12,297 nt of DNA from Christensenella sp. UBA941 (GTDB lineage Bacteria > Bacillota > Clostridia > Christensenellales > UBA941): assembly GCA_002293365.1 (NCBI GenBank), contig DBDD01000140.1, forward strand, positions 23,948-36,244, written 5' to 3'. Under the pieces are notes generated by a model. That model worked only from the letters and a program-made list of their open reading frames with translations, did not search any database and was not told the origin of the DNA. The position numbers and the translations under genes are program-made. Positions 1-7,888 of this stretch are shown one piece after another (position 1 is the stretch's first letter; the number at the start of each line of letters is the position of its first letter).

Positions 1-3000
1 AACGTGGACGCCATAAAGACCTTGCAGGTCATTGAAGAAGAAAACAGATTCGCCACGCCGGAGGAGCAAGAGATCTTGGCGCAATATGTGGGATGGGGCG
101 GTTTGCCGCAGGCGTTTGACCCCGAAAACACCTCATGGACAAATGAATACGCCGAGCTGAACGCCCTGCTATCCCCGGAGGAATGGAAAAGCGCAAGGGA
201 AACCACATTGAATGCGCACTATACCTCTCCCACAGTTATCAAAGCTATCTATAAAGCCGTGGAGAATATGGGCTTTGCGACAGGCAATATATTGGAGCCA
301 TCCTGCGGAATCGGCAATTTTATGGGGCTTGTGCCGGAGAGCATGAGCGACAGTAAGCTGTTCGGCGTGGAGATCGACAGCCTCACCGGGCGCATCGCCC
401 GCCAGCTATACCAGAAGAACAGCATCGCCGTACAGGGCTTTGAAACCACCGATTTACCCGACAGCTTTTTTGACCTCGCCATCGGCAACGTGCCTTTCGG
501 CAGCTACTCCGTTTCCGACAAGCGGTACGACAAGCATAAATTCCACATCCATGACTATTTCTTTGCGCGGACGCTGGATAAGGTGCGCCCGGGCGGTATC
601 GTGGCGTTTGTGACCAGCAAAGGCACTATGGATAAGAAGAATTCCGCCGTGCGTAAATATATCGCGCAGCGGGCGGACCTGCTGGGCGCGATACGCCTGC
701 CCAACAATGCGTTCAAGGCCAACGCCGGAACGGAAGTCACAACGGACATCATCTTTCTGCAAAAGCGCGACCGCATGGTGGATATTGAACCCGATTGGAT
801 TCATTTGGGGCAAACGGATAGAGGTATACCCGTAAACAGCTATTTTGTTGAGCATCCCGAAATGATCCTCGGTGAAATGGCTTGGGATAAATCCATGTAC
901 GGGAACGAGAAAGAAACCGCCTGTATTCCTTTCGAGGACGGCGACCTCGCGGCGCAGCTCGACGAAGCCATTACCAATATTCACGCGGAGATCACCGAGT
1001 ATGAGATGGATGATGATCTGGAGGAAGATCACTCCATGCCCGCCGCCCCTGATGTGCGCAACTTCTCTTATACCGTTGTGGACGGGCAGATCTATTATCG
1101 GCAGGACAGCCGCATGGTTCCCGTGGAGATGCCCGTTACGACGCAGAACCGCGTCAAGGGCTTGATCGAGCTGCGGGAGTGCGCCCGCAAGCTGATTGAG
1201 TACCAAACCGACAATTACCCCGACGGCGATATTCACGCGGAGCAATCGCGGCTCAACCGCCTATACGATGCCTTTGCCAAGAAATACGGGCTGATTAATT
1301 CGCGCGGTAACAGTATCGCCTTTGCGCAGGACAGCGCCTATTGTCTGCTGTGTTCGCTTGAGGTGCTGGACGAAAACGGCGAGCTGGAGCGCAAAGCCGA
1401 TATGTTCAGCAAACGCACCATCAAGCCGCATATCCCTGTTACCCATGTTGACACGGCCTCCGAAGCATTGGCGGTATCCATGTCCGAACGGGCGCGGGTT
1501 GATCTTGCGTTCATGTCGGAATTATCCGGCATAAGCGAGGACGCGCTGGTCAAGGAACTGGAGGGCGTTATCTTCCTCAATATCGGAATCGCCCACACGC
1601 AGGAAAAAACGTATGTTACCGCCGACGAATATCTTTCCGGCAACGTGCGCGAAAAGCTGGCGCTGGCCAAAGCCGCCGCCGCTGCTGTGCCGCAGCTTGA
1701 AGCCAACGTCAAGGCATTGGAAGCGGCTCTGCCGAAGGATTTGACCGCCGCCGAAATCTCCGTGCGCATGGGCGCGACATGGCTGCCGCCCGATGTGGTG
1801 CAGCAGTTTATGTACGAGCTGCTGCAAACGCCGCCCTACGCGCGGGAGCGGATAAGGGTGCATTACACCGCATACAGCGGCGATTGGAACATCACTGAAA
1901 AGAACTATGACCGCACCAATATCCACACCTTCAACACCTACGGCACGCAGCGCGTAAACGCCTATAAGATTATCGAGGAAAGCCTGAATCTGCGGGATGT
2001 GCGCGTGTGGGATAAGGTGTATGACGAGAGCGGTAACGAAAAGCGCGTTATCAACAAAAAAGAAACCGCCATCGCGCAGGCGAAGCAGGAGATCATCCGC
2101 TCCAGGTTTTCGGAATGGATATGGAACGAGCCTTCCCGCCGCGAACGGCTGTGCCGCCTGTATAACGACAGGTTCAACAGCATTCGCCCCCGTGAATACG
2201 ACGGATCGCATCTGACCTTCCCCGGCATGAACCCGGAGATCACCCTGCGCAAGCATCAAGTGGACGCCATCGCGCGCATACTCTACGGCGGGAACACGCT
2301 GCTGGCGCACGAAGTGGGCGCGGGCAAGACATTCGAGATGGTTGCGGCCGCAATGGAGAGTAAGCGTTTGGGGCTGTGCAACAAGAGCCTGTTTGTCGTG
2401 CCGAATCATATCACGGAGCAATGGGCGGCGGAGTTTTTACAGCTTTATCCCTCCGCCAACATCCTTGTGGCGACCAAGAAGGATTTTGAAACCCGAAACC
2501 GCAAGAAATTCTGCGCCCGCATCGCCACCGGCGACTTCGACGCCGTAATCATCGGGCATAGCCAATTCGAGAAAATCCCCATGAGCGCCGAGCGGCAGGA
2601 AGCCATGATCGAGCGGCAGATCGACGAGATCGCGATGGGCATCGCGGAGGTTAAGGAAAACAAGGGTGAACGCTACACCATCAAGGCGATGGAGAGGATG
2701 AAGAAAAGCCTTGAGGTAAAGCTGAAGAAGCTAAACGACCAGAGCCGCAAGGACGATGTTGTTACGTTTGAGGAATTGGGCGTTGACCGGCTGTTTATCG
2801 ACGAATCGCATTATTACAAAAACCTCTTCTTGCTCACGAAAATGCGCAACGTGGGCGGCATCGCGCAAACAGAGGCGCAGAAATCCTCCGACCTGTTCAT
2901 GAAAACGCAGTACCTTGATGAAATCACCGGCGGGCGCGGTACGGTATTTGCCACGGGAACCCCGATCAGTAACAGCATGGTCGAGCTTTATACCATCCAG

Positions 3001-4731
3001 CGGTATCTACAATACTCCGAGCTTGTGCGCCAAGGGCTTCAGCATTTTGACGCTTGGGCGTCCACCTTCGGGGAGACGGCAACGGCCATCGAGCTTGCGC
3101 CGGAGGGTACGGGTTACCGCGCCAAGACCCGCTTCGCTAAGTTTTACAACCTCCCCGAGCTCATGTCCATGTTTCGTTTGGTTGCCGACATTCAGACCGC
3201 CGATATGCTCAATCTGCCCGTACCAAAGGCAAATTTCCACACGGTTGTCATAAAGCCTAGCCAGTGGCAAAAGGATATGGTTGCGGAGCTGGCCGAACGC
3301 GCGGAGAAAATCCGCAAGGGCGACGTTGACCCGCATATCGACAATATGCTCAAGGTGACGAACGACGGACGAAAGCTGGCGCTCGACCAGCGCATGATCA
3401 ATCCCCTGCTGCCCGACGAGCCGGAGGGTAAGGTTGCGGCCTGTGCCGATAACATCCTCCGCATCTGGGAGGAGGGCAAGGCCGAGCGGCATACGCAGCT
3501 TGTTTTCTCCGACTTGTCCACTCCCAAGTCCGCAGATAAGGAAACGGGCGAACGCGCCTTTAACGTCTACGATGATATACGCGATAAGCTGACCGCCAAA
3601 GGTGTACCAGCCGAAGAAATAGCCTTTATCCACGACGCCGACACCGAAGCCAAGAAGAAGGAGCTTTTTGCAAAGGTCCGCAAAGGGCAGATTCGCGTAT
3701 TGCTGGGCAGCACGCAGAAGATGGGTGCCGGAACCAACGTGCAGGATCGGCTAAAGGGGTTGGGCGATCTCGATTGCCCGTGGCGACCGTCCGACTTGGC
3801 CCAGCGGCTGGGCAGAATCGTCCGGCAGGGCAACAAAAACGCGGAGGTGGATATTTACCGATATGTCACGGAGGGGACGTTCGACAGCTATTTATATCAG
3901 CTCGTTGAGAATAAGCAGAAGTTCATCGCGCAGATTATGACCAGCAAGGCTCCCGTGCGCGTGGCCGAGGATATAGACGAAACCGCCCTCAGCTACGCCG
4001 AAATCAAGGCGCTTGCGACGGGTAATCCTCTCATCATCGAGAAGTGCCAGCTTGAAATGGATGTTGGCAAGCTAAACCTGCTCCGCGCCAGCCATTTAAG
4101 CCAGAAATACGCGCTGGAGGACAAAATCCTAAAGGAATACCCGCAGGAGATTAAGCGGCTGACCGAGCGAATAGAGCGATACAAGCAGGATATAGCGACA
4201 GCCGGGAAAAACCCGGCAAGCAAAGACCACTTCCCGCCCATGAAAATCGGCGGGATTCTTTTTGCCGATAAAGCCGATGCGGGCAAGGCGATTATCCAAG
4301 CCTGCAAGGCCATGATCTCCTCCGATCCTGTGCCTTTGGGCGAATATCGGGGCTTTCAGATAATATTGGCATTCGACTCGTATCAGAAGGAGTACCGCGT
4401 TACGCTGTCCGGGGCGCTGTCCCATACCGTGACGCTCGGCACGGACATCCACGGCAACATCACGCGGCTGGATAACGCCATTGACGGCTTGGAGAACGCG
4501 CTTTTCAAATGCAAGAGCAGGCTTGATGATACGCACGCCCAGCTAAAGGCCGCGCAGGGCGAGGTGCTGCGCCCCTTCCCGCAGGAGCAGGAGTATCAGG
4601 AGAAATCCGCACGGCTGAAGGAGGTTAACGCCCTGTTGAATATGGATGAGAAGGATAGCGCGATTCTGGACGCTGAACCCGATGAGGGCGAAGCGGAGGT
4701 TGTGGCGAAGGTGGCGGGGATGGAGCGGTAA
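1..4731 (+). CDS. Fused N6-adenine-type DNA methyltransferase / SNF2-like DEAD-box helicase, 5' end missing
   Basis: Large ICE protein with two enzymatic modules; 1575 residues are readable counting from the GTG at 4. The N-terminal part has an S-adenosylmethionine-binding motif I (L97-E-P-S-C-G-I-G-N105) and an N-V-P-F motif IV (162-165), as in the amino-methyltransferase-like domain of this family. The C-terminal half is a superfamily 2 helicase: Walker A H769-E-V-G-A-G-K-T776, Walker B D933-E-S-H936, motif III G985-T-P987, and motif VI Q1267-R-L-G-R-I-V-R-Q-G1276. A charged, helix-rich tail follows from about residue 1320. Residues about 350-700 show no motif I recognise. The frame is open to base 1, and the window's first residues (N-V-D-A-I) resemble an internal stretch of the family, so the GTG at 4 is probably not the start. 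The architecture recalls phage P1 DarB, which protects incoming DNA from type I restriction; that role, or one in conjugative DNA processing, is inference. Confidence 0.9.
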   Translation, partial: NVDAIKTLQVIEEENRFATPEEQEILAQYVGWGGLPQAFDPENTSWTNEYAELNALLSPEEWKSARETTLNAHYTSPTVIKAIYKAVENMGFATGNILEPSCGIGNFMGLVPESMSDSKLFGVEIDSLTGRIARQLYQKNSIAVQGFETTDLPDSFFDLAIGNVPFGSYSVSDKRYDKHKFHIHDYFFARTLDKVRPGGIVAFVTSKGTMDKKNSAVRKYIAQRADLLGAIRLPNNAFKANAGTEVTTDIIFLQKRDRMVDIEPDWIHLGQTDRGIPVNSYFVEHPEMILGEMAWDKSMYGNEKETACIPFEDGDLAAQLDEAITNIHAEITEYEMDDDLEEDHSMPAAPDVRNFSYTVVDGQIYYRQDSRMVPVEMPVTTQNRVKGLIELRECARKLIEYQTDNYPDGDIHAEQSRLNRLYDAFAKKYGLINSRGNSIAFAQDSAYCLLCSLEVLDENGELERKADMFSKRTIKPHIPVTHVDTASEALAVSMSERARVDLAFMSELSGISEDALVKELEGVIFLNIGIAHTQEKTYVTADEYLSGNVREKLALAKAAAAAVPQLEANVKALEAALPKDLTAAEISVRMGATWLPPDVVQQFMYELLQTPPYARERIRVHYTAYSGDWNITEKNYDRTNIHTFNTYGTQRVNAYKIIEESLNLRDVRVWDKVYDESGNEKRVINKKETAIAQAKQEIIRSRFSEWIWNEPSRRERLCRLYNDRFNSIRPREYDGSHLTFPGMNPEITLRKHQVDAIARILYGGNTLLAHEVGAGKTFEMVAAAMESKRLGLCNKSLFVVPNHITEQWAAEFLQLYPSANILVATKKDFETRNRKKFCARIATGDFDAVIIGHSQFEKIPMSAERQEAMIERQIDEIAMGIAEVKENKGERYTIKAMERMKKSLEVKLKKLNDQSRKDDVVTFEELGVDRLFIDESHYYKNLFLLTKMRNVGGIAQTEAQKSSDLFMKTQYLDEITGGRGTVFATGTPISNSMVELYTIQRYLQYSELVRQGLQHFDAWASTFGETATAIELAPEGTGYRAKTRFAKFYNLPELMSMFRLVADIQTADMLNLPVPKANFHTVVIKPSQWQKDMVAELAERAEKIRKGDVDPHIDNMLKVTNDGRKLALDQRMINPLLPDEPEGKVAACADNILRIWEEGKAERHTQLVFSDLSTPKSADKETGERAFNVYDDIRDKLTAKGVPAEEIAFIHDADTEAKKKELFAKVRKGQIRVLLGSTQKMGAGTNVQDRLKGLGDLDCPWRPSDLAQRLGRIVRQGNKNAEVDIYRYVTEGTFDSYLYQLVENKQKFIAQIMTSKAPVRVAEDIDETALSYAEIKALATGNPLIIEKCQLEMDVGKLNLLRASHLSQKYALEDKILKEYPQEIKRLTERIERYKQDIATAGKNPASKDHFPPMKIGGILFADKADAGKAIIQACKAMISSDPVPLGEYRGFQIILAFDSYQKEYRVTLSGALSHTVTLGTDIHGNITRLDNAIDGLENALFKCKSRLDDTHAQLKAAQGEVLRPFPQEQEYQEKSARLKEVNALLNMDEKDSAILDAEPDEGEAEVVAKVAGMER

Positions 4732-4738
4732 GCTACGG

Positions 4739-4764
4739 GCGGCATTAGTTTAGGCTAATGCCGC
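4739..4764 (+). repeat. Perfect 10-bp inverted repeat after the helicase gene
   Basis: GCGGCATTAG (4739-4748) pairs perfectly with CTAATGCCGC (4755-4764) around a 6-base loop, starting 8 bases after the helicase stop codon. No T-run follows (TATCTGAAG), so it is not a canonical rho-independent terminator. It may protect the transcript 3' end, act as a weak terminator, or mark the left edge of the AT-rich island. The structure is seen directly; the role is unknown. Confidence 0.6.
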
Positions 4765-4804
4765 TATCTGAAGAGCATTAATAAATGTAATTTGGATTAA
4801 TATA

Positions 4805-4813
4805 TGCTATAAT
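4805..4813 (+). promoter_or_regulatory. Extended -10 promoter of the AT-rich cargo gene
   Basis: TGC-TATAAT is a consensus -10 hexamer (4808-4813) with the extended TGn element (4805-4807), 36 bases before the ATG at 4850. No good -35 hexamer sits at 15-18 bases upstream, which is usual for extended -10 promoters. The surroundings are very AT-rich. It would let the cargo gene be transcribed independently of the conjugation genes, probably by the housekeeping sigma factor (inference). Confidence 0.6.
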
Positions 4814-4849
4814 TCTCAAGAAAGTACGAACTTTAATCGGGGTGATATA

Positions 4850-6280
4850 ATGGATAGCTCAATGATCATGCAACAGCCGAACAATAAGCTAACCACGGAT
4901 CAATTTACTGGTTTTGAGAGATTCTTGGAATCATACGGATTGCCCATCGACAATGTGATTGCATCACAAGAAGAGCGGCAACGCATTATGCAAGCTCTGC
5001 CTGACTTTCTGAACAGTTTACCGATGGAAGCAAGGCACGATGCCCGATATTTATCGAAATTTGTTGCTGGTAGCGCGGTTGGGTTATTTGACGCTGCATT
5101 AAATTTCGTTTGGAATGAGGTCGTTATTAGTCTTCGCAAAAAAATAATAGTATATGGCTTGGAATATTTCTATGATAATGCAATAGGCGGCACATTTCGA
5201 GAGCAATATAAAGATGAGAATGATCTTCCTTCGGTAAAAGATCAAGTTCTAATAGATACATGTAAGAAACTTGAATTAATATCTGATTTGCTACATAGAA
5301 AGCTTTGTCATATTCTTGATATGCGGAATCAAGTGGGGTCGTCCCATCCAAATGATTATGCGATCAATGCATATGAACTCCTTGGGTGGTTGCAAACTTG
5401 TATTCAAGAAGTTTTCATGGATAAAATATCCGAAGCTGCATTAACAGTAAAGTCGCTTATTGATAATGCCAAGAGGATCACTACTGTTATTGATCAATCA
5501 TATTTAACTCAATTTGATAAATCTGTAAAAGACTTATCCTCCAACTTAGCCTCAAACCTGTTAACAAGCTTATTTGGTATCTTTGTTTCTCCTTCTTATG
5601 AAGATCGAAGCGTTGAACGAAAAAACATACTAAATCTGGCTATTATCACTTGGCAATATTGTAGCGAAAAAACAAAATTTTCTTTAGGAGAGAAAATTGA
5701 TTCATATCGAGCAAACCTTGATGAGTATAAGACAACACAAGCTGAATTGTTTTTTTCTAAATGTGGTGGAGAAAGGTATTTCTCTAAGGATGCTAAGATA
5801 ATCAAGCTTACTTTACTCTGTGAACAGCTAGAAAGCACACATTATGCATGGGATAATTATGCACACGAGGTTCCTGTAGCAAGAGATATTATGTCAATGA
5901 TCCATTCCGTATCGGATATACCGGAAATACGAATGGAAACATTGCTTAAGACATTCCTACTCTGTCGTATTGGTAATGATCGTTATTATTACGAAGGCAT
6001 ATCTCCCGGTGGACAAAAATTTTATGATCGATTGTTTTCTATATTAGATGAGAAGTGTGTTCTAATTGTTGTAAATCTACTCTCGAAAAATGAACACTTT
6101 CTAATAGGTACTTATAGACCCAAGCACGTAAAAGCTGTTTGCTCACTAATGAAATCAGAAATGCTTAGTGATAAATGCAAGGAAATGTTAGACTATATTA
6201 TTGATTTCAAAGGCAAGTTACAAACTGCTTTTGTAACTAAGGATTTCAAGGTATTAGCGGTCGGAAAAATTGATTATTAA
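4850..6280 (+). CDS. AT-rich cargo gene of unknown function with a HEPN-like R-x6-H motif
   Basis: This 476-residue protein belongs to no family I can name with confidence. The ATG at 4850 is preceded by GGGGTGAT (4839-4846), a usable ribosome binding site. The protein looks soluble and mostly helical, with no signal peptide or clear membrane helix. At 145-167 a hydrophobic helix leads into R159-N-Q-V-G-S-S-H166-P, matching the R-[polar]-x(4-6)-H pattern of HEPN ribonucleases; the residue after Arg is Asn, as is common there. The C-terminal third (about 345-476) has a Tyr-rich stretch near R-Y-Y-Y-E-G but no motif I recognise. The gene is AT-rich while its neighbours are GC-rich, has its own promoter and terminator, and sits between two ICE backbone genes. 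It is therefore very likely recently acquired cargo. A defence or abortive-infection role is plausible from the motif and context only. Confidence 0.85.
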   Translation: MDSSMIMQQPNNKLTTDQFTGFERFLESYGLPIDNVIASQEERQRIMQALPDFLNSLPMEARHDARYLSKFVAGSAVGLFDAALNFVWNEVVISLRKKIIVYGLEYFYDNAIGGTFREQYKDENDLPSVKDQVLIDTCKKLELISDLLHRKLCHILDMRNQVGSSHPNDYAINAYELLGWLQTCIQEVFMDKISEAALTVKSLIDNAKRITTVIDQSYLTQFDKSVKDLSSNLASNLLTSLFGIFVSPSYEDRSVERKNILNLAIITWQYCSEKTKFSLGEKIDSYRANLDEYKTTQAELFFSKCGGERYFSKDAKIIKLTLLCEQLESTHYAWDNYAHEVPVARDIMSMIHSVSDIPEIRMETLLKTFLLCRIGNDRYYYEGISPGGQKFYDRLFSILDEKCVLIVVNLLSKNEHFLIGTYRPKHVKAVCSLMKSEMLSDKCKEMLDYIIDFKGKLQTAFVTKDFKVLAVGKIDY

Positions 6281-6326
6281 GCACAATATCTATCAGAATT
6301 TGAATTAGCTTATCGTTAATTTCATG

Positions 6327-6353
6327 GCCGTCCGGAAAAACCGGGCGGCTTTT
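6327..6353 (+). terminator. Rho-independent terminator downstream of the cargo gene
   Basis: A 9-bp stem with one G-U pair (GCCGTCCGG 6327-6335 with CCGGGCGGC 6341-6349), an AAAAA loop, then TTTT and a T-rich stretch (TTTTCCTATTT). It is 46 bases after the cargo stop and only about 8 bases before the Shine-Dalgarno sequence of the next gene. It would end the cargo transcript, but it would also separate the TOPRIM gene from any transcript coming from the helicase side. Confidence 0.75.
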
Positions 6354-6375
6354 CCTATTTACAGGAGGTGTTCCA

Positions 6376-7332
6376 ATGCCCTATATCCCCCCAGAGGTTA
6401 TTTCCGAAGCCAAAAAAATAGATCTACTGACCTACCTCCAAAACTACGAGCCGCAGGAACTTATCCGCTTCGGCGGAAATGTCTACACCACCCGCACCCA
6501 CGGCAGCCTGAAAATATCCAACGGAAAATGGTACTGGTTCAGCCGAGGCATCGGCGGGCGCTCGGCGCTCGATTATCTCATAAAGGTACGGAACATGAGT
6601 TTTCTGGATGCGGTGCAGCATCTAGCAGGGCAGGCGGCGATACAACCGCCTGCTTTTTCATATCCGGCGAAGCAGGCAGAAGCGAAAAAATTTACGCTAC
6701 CTTCTTCCAATCGCACCGCCACACATGCGATAGACTATCTTTCGCGGCGCGGCATTGACCATGATATCCTTTCGTTTTGCCTACAAACAGGGCGGCTGTA
6801 TGAAAGCCACCCATACCGCAACGCCGTATTCGTTGGGTTGGATGAAAACGGAACGCCGAGATACGCCGCCCTGCGCTGCGAGGGCTTCATGGGCGAAGCC
6901 GAGGGGAGCGATAAGCATTATTCGTTTGCCATCCCACCGCAAGACACCAGCGACGCCGCGCACTTATTTGAATCGCCTATAGATTTACTGTCATACGCTA
7001 CCCTGCTGAAGCTGCATGGGCGGGATTGGCGGAGGGATCACATGCTATCGCTTTCCGGCGTGTATCGCCCGAAGGATAACGCCGAGGATACGGCCATCCC
7101 CGCCGCGCTGGAACGGTTTCTGGAGAACAATCCGCATATCAAAACGGTTATCCTACGGTTTGATAACGACGCCACCGGACGGCTGGCGGTGCAGACCATC
7201 CGGGCGGTGCTGCCGGAGAAATACGAAATCATCAGCAAGCCGCCGCCCTCCGGCCACAAGGATTACAATGATTATCTGTGCAGCCGCTTGAACATAACCC
7301 GCGCTAAACCGAGAACGCTGGACGGGCGATAG
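6376..7332 (+). CDS. DUF3991 and TOPRIM domain protein (primase-like)
   Basis: This 318-residue protein resembles the C-terminal and zinc-ribbon-adjacent parts of DnaG-type primases and is common in clostridial ICEs. The N-terminal region (about 30-70) keeps the primase-type pattern K-W-Y-W-F-S-R-G-I-G-G but has none of the CHC2 zinc-binding cysteines. DUF3991 covers about 119-170. The TOPRIM fold has its conserved glutamate at E199 (F-E-S-P) and the D-x-D motif in F262-D-N-D-A-T-G-R269 (D263, D265), so metal binding looks intact. The start is well set by AGGAGGTG (6362-6369), 6 bases before the ATG. A role in replication or DNA processing during transfer is likely but not shown; it lacks the catalytic core of a complete primase. 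The preceding terminator leaves it without an obvious promoter. Confidence 0.88.
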   Translation: MPYIPPEVISEAKKIDLLTYLQNYEPQELIRFGGNVYTTRTHGSLKISNGKWYWFSRGIGGRSALDYLIKVRNMSFLDAVQHLAGQAAIQPPAFSYPAKQAEAKKFTLPSSNRTATHAIDYLSRRGIDHDILSFCLQTGRLYESHPYRNAVFVGLDENGTPRYAALRCEGFMGEAEGSDKHYSFAIPPQDTSDAAHLFESPIDLLSYATLLKLHGRDWRRDHMLSLSGVYRPKDNAEDTAIPAALERFLENNPHIKTVILRFDNDATGRLAVQTIRAVLPEKYEIISKPPPSGHKDYNDYLCSRLNITRAKPRTLDGR

Positions 7333-7558
7333 TATTCACGCCTAAGATTTTCGATCCCGAATAAAATCGAGATATCCGACATAGCAAAGGGCGCATCCGA
7401 AACGGCGGCGCTTCTTTCTTTTTCGGCAGGTGAACCCAGAAGATCGAGCTTTCGGAATGCATTGTACCGGCAAGCATCGCCTTTGGATAGCCTCCGGCGT
7501 CCACGGCACTTGTTAGGAGCGCTCCGCTCCCCTAAAACCCCACAGAAAGGAAGAGCTT
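7333..7558 (+). other. Non-coding segment before mobC; candidate oriT
   Basis: These 226 bases have no credible gene. They lie directly upstream of mobC and the relaxase gene, a usual position for an origin of transfer. They contain GATTTT/AAAATC (from about 7350), a 6-bp CCGAAA/TTTCGG pair (about 7398-7426), an imperfect direct repeat beginning ATCGAG (near 7368 and 7443), and a hairpin at 7513-7535. The T-rich CTTTCTTTTT tract near 7412-7421 also stands out. I could not identify a nick site. The oriT assignment rests on position and repeats. The segment may also hold the promoter of the mob operon, but I see no convincing -35/-10 pair. Confidence 0.45.
7513..7535 (+). repeat. Inverted repeat upstream of mobC
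   Basis: TTAGGAGCG (7513-7521) pairs with CGCTCCCCTAA (7525-7535), leaving a 3-base loop and a 2-base bulge. It ends about 10 bases before the mobC ribosome binding site. It could be a protein-binding or processing hairpin of oriT, or a leader structure controlling mobC translation. The core GGAGCGCTCC is itself a 10-base palindrome, so an operator is also possible. Confidence 0.5.
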
Positions 7559-7888
7559 ATGCGAAAACGAAATATCCAAATCATCACGCGCCTCGATAAG
7601 ATCGAGCACCAGCATTTTCAAAAGCGCGTTAAAAAATCGGGCCTATCGCAGGAGGCGTTTGTACGTCACTTAATCAACGGCCTCGTTCCCACCGACGTAC
7701 CGCCCCCCGATTACTACACCATGATGCGCGAGCTTCACGCCATCGGCACGAACCTGAATCAGATCGCGCAGAAAGCGAACGTGCTGAACGTCATCGACGT
7801 TAAGCGATACGACGATAATACCGCAGCGCTAAAAAAGGCTGTCGTGGAAATCACAAACGCCGTCATGCTGCCCCGGAAGATAGAGTAA
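7559..7888 (+). CDS. mobC: MobC-family relaxosome accessory protein
   Basis: This 109-residue protein has the usual MobC length. Its N-terminus (about 5-40) reads as a ribbon-helix-helix DNA-binding fold: a short strand followed by two helices ending in F-V-R-H-L-I. The second half carries the family signature L59-H-A-I-G-T-N-L-N-Q-I-A-Q-K-A-N74. MobC proteins bind oriT and help the relaxase open the strands around the nick site. The ATG is preceded by AAAGGAAG (7546-7553). The stop codon shares one base with the next start (TAATG at 7886-7890), pointing to translational coupling with the relaxase. Confidence 0.92.
   Translation: MRKRNIQIITRLDKIEHQHFQKRVKKSGLSQEAFVRHLINGLVPTDVPPPDYYTMMRELHAIGTNLNQIAQKANVLNVIDVKRYDDNTAALKKAVVEITNAVMLPRKIE

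Noticed and set aside
4..6. GTG at position 4 as the true start of the helicase gene
   Set aside because: The frame is open to base 1, there is no room for a ribosome binding site, and the first residues look internal to the family.
454..1245. Long minus-strand open frame inside the helicase gene
   Set aside because: It lies fully opposite a gene with clear methyltransferase motifs, has no recognisable domain, and GC-rich coding DNA often gives such open antisense frames.
1522..2421. 299-codon minus-strand open frame
   Set aside because: Antisense to the helicase region leading to and including Walker A; no motif or convincing ribosome binding site.
3007..3633. 208-codon minus-strand open frame
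   Set aside because: Antisense to conserved helicase sequence; no recognisable domain.
4739..4764. Hairpin as a rho-independent terminator of the helicase gene
   Set aside because: The stem is perfect, but no T-run follows; kept as a repeat only.
6324..6758. 144-codon plus-strand frame before and over the TOPRIM gene
   Set aside because: It begins inside the terminator region, is rich in Arg/Pro/His as out-of-frame products are, and overlaps the well-supported TOPRIM frame.
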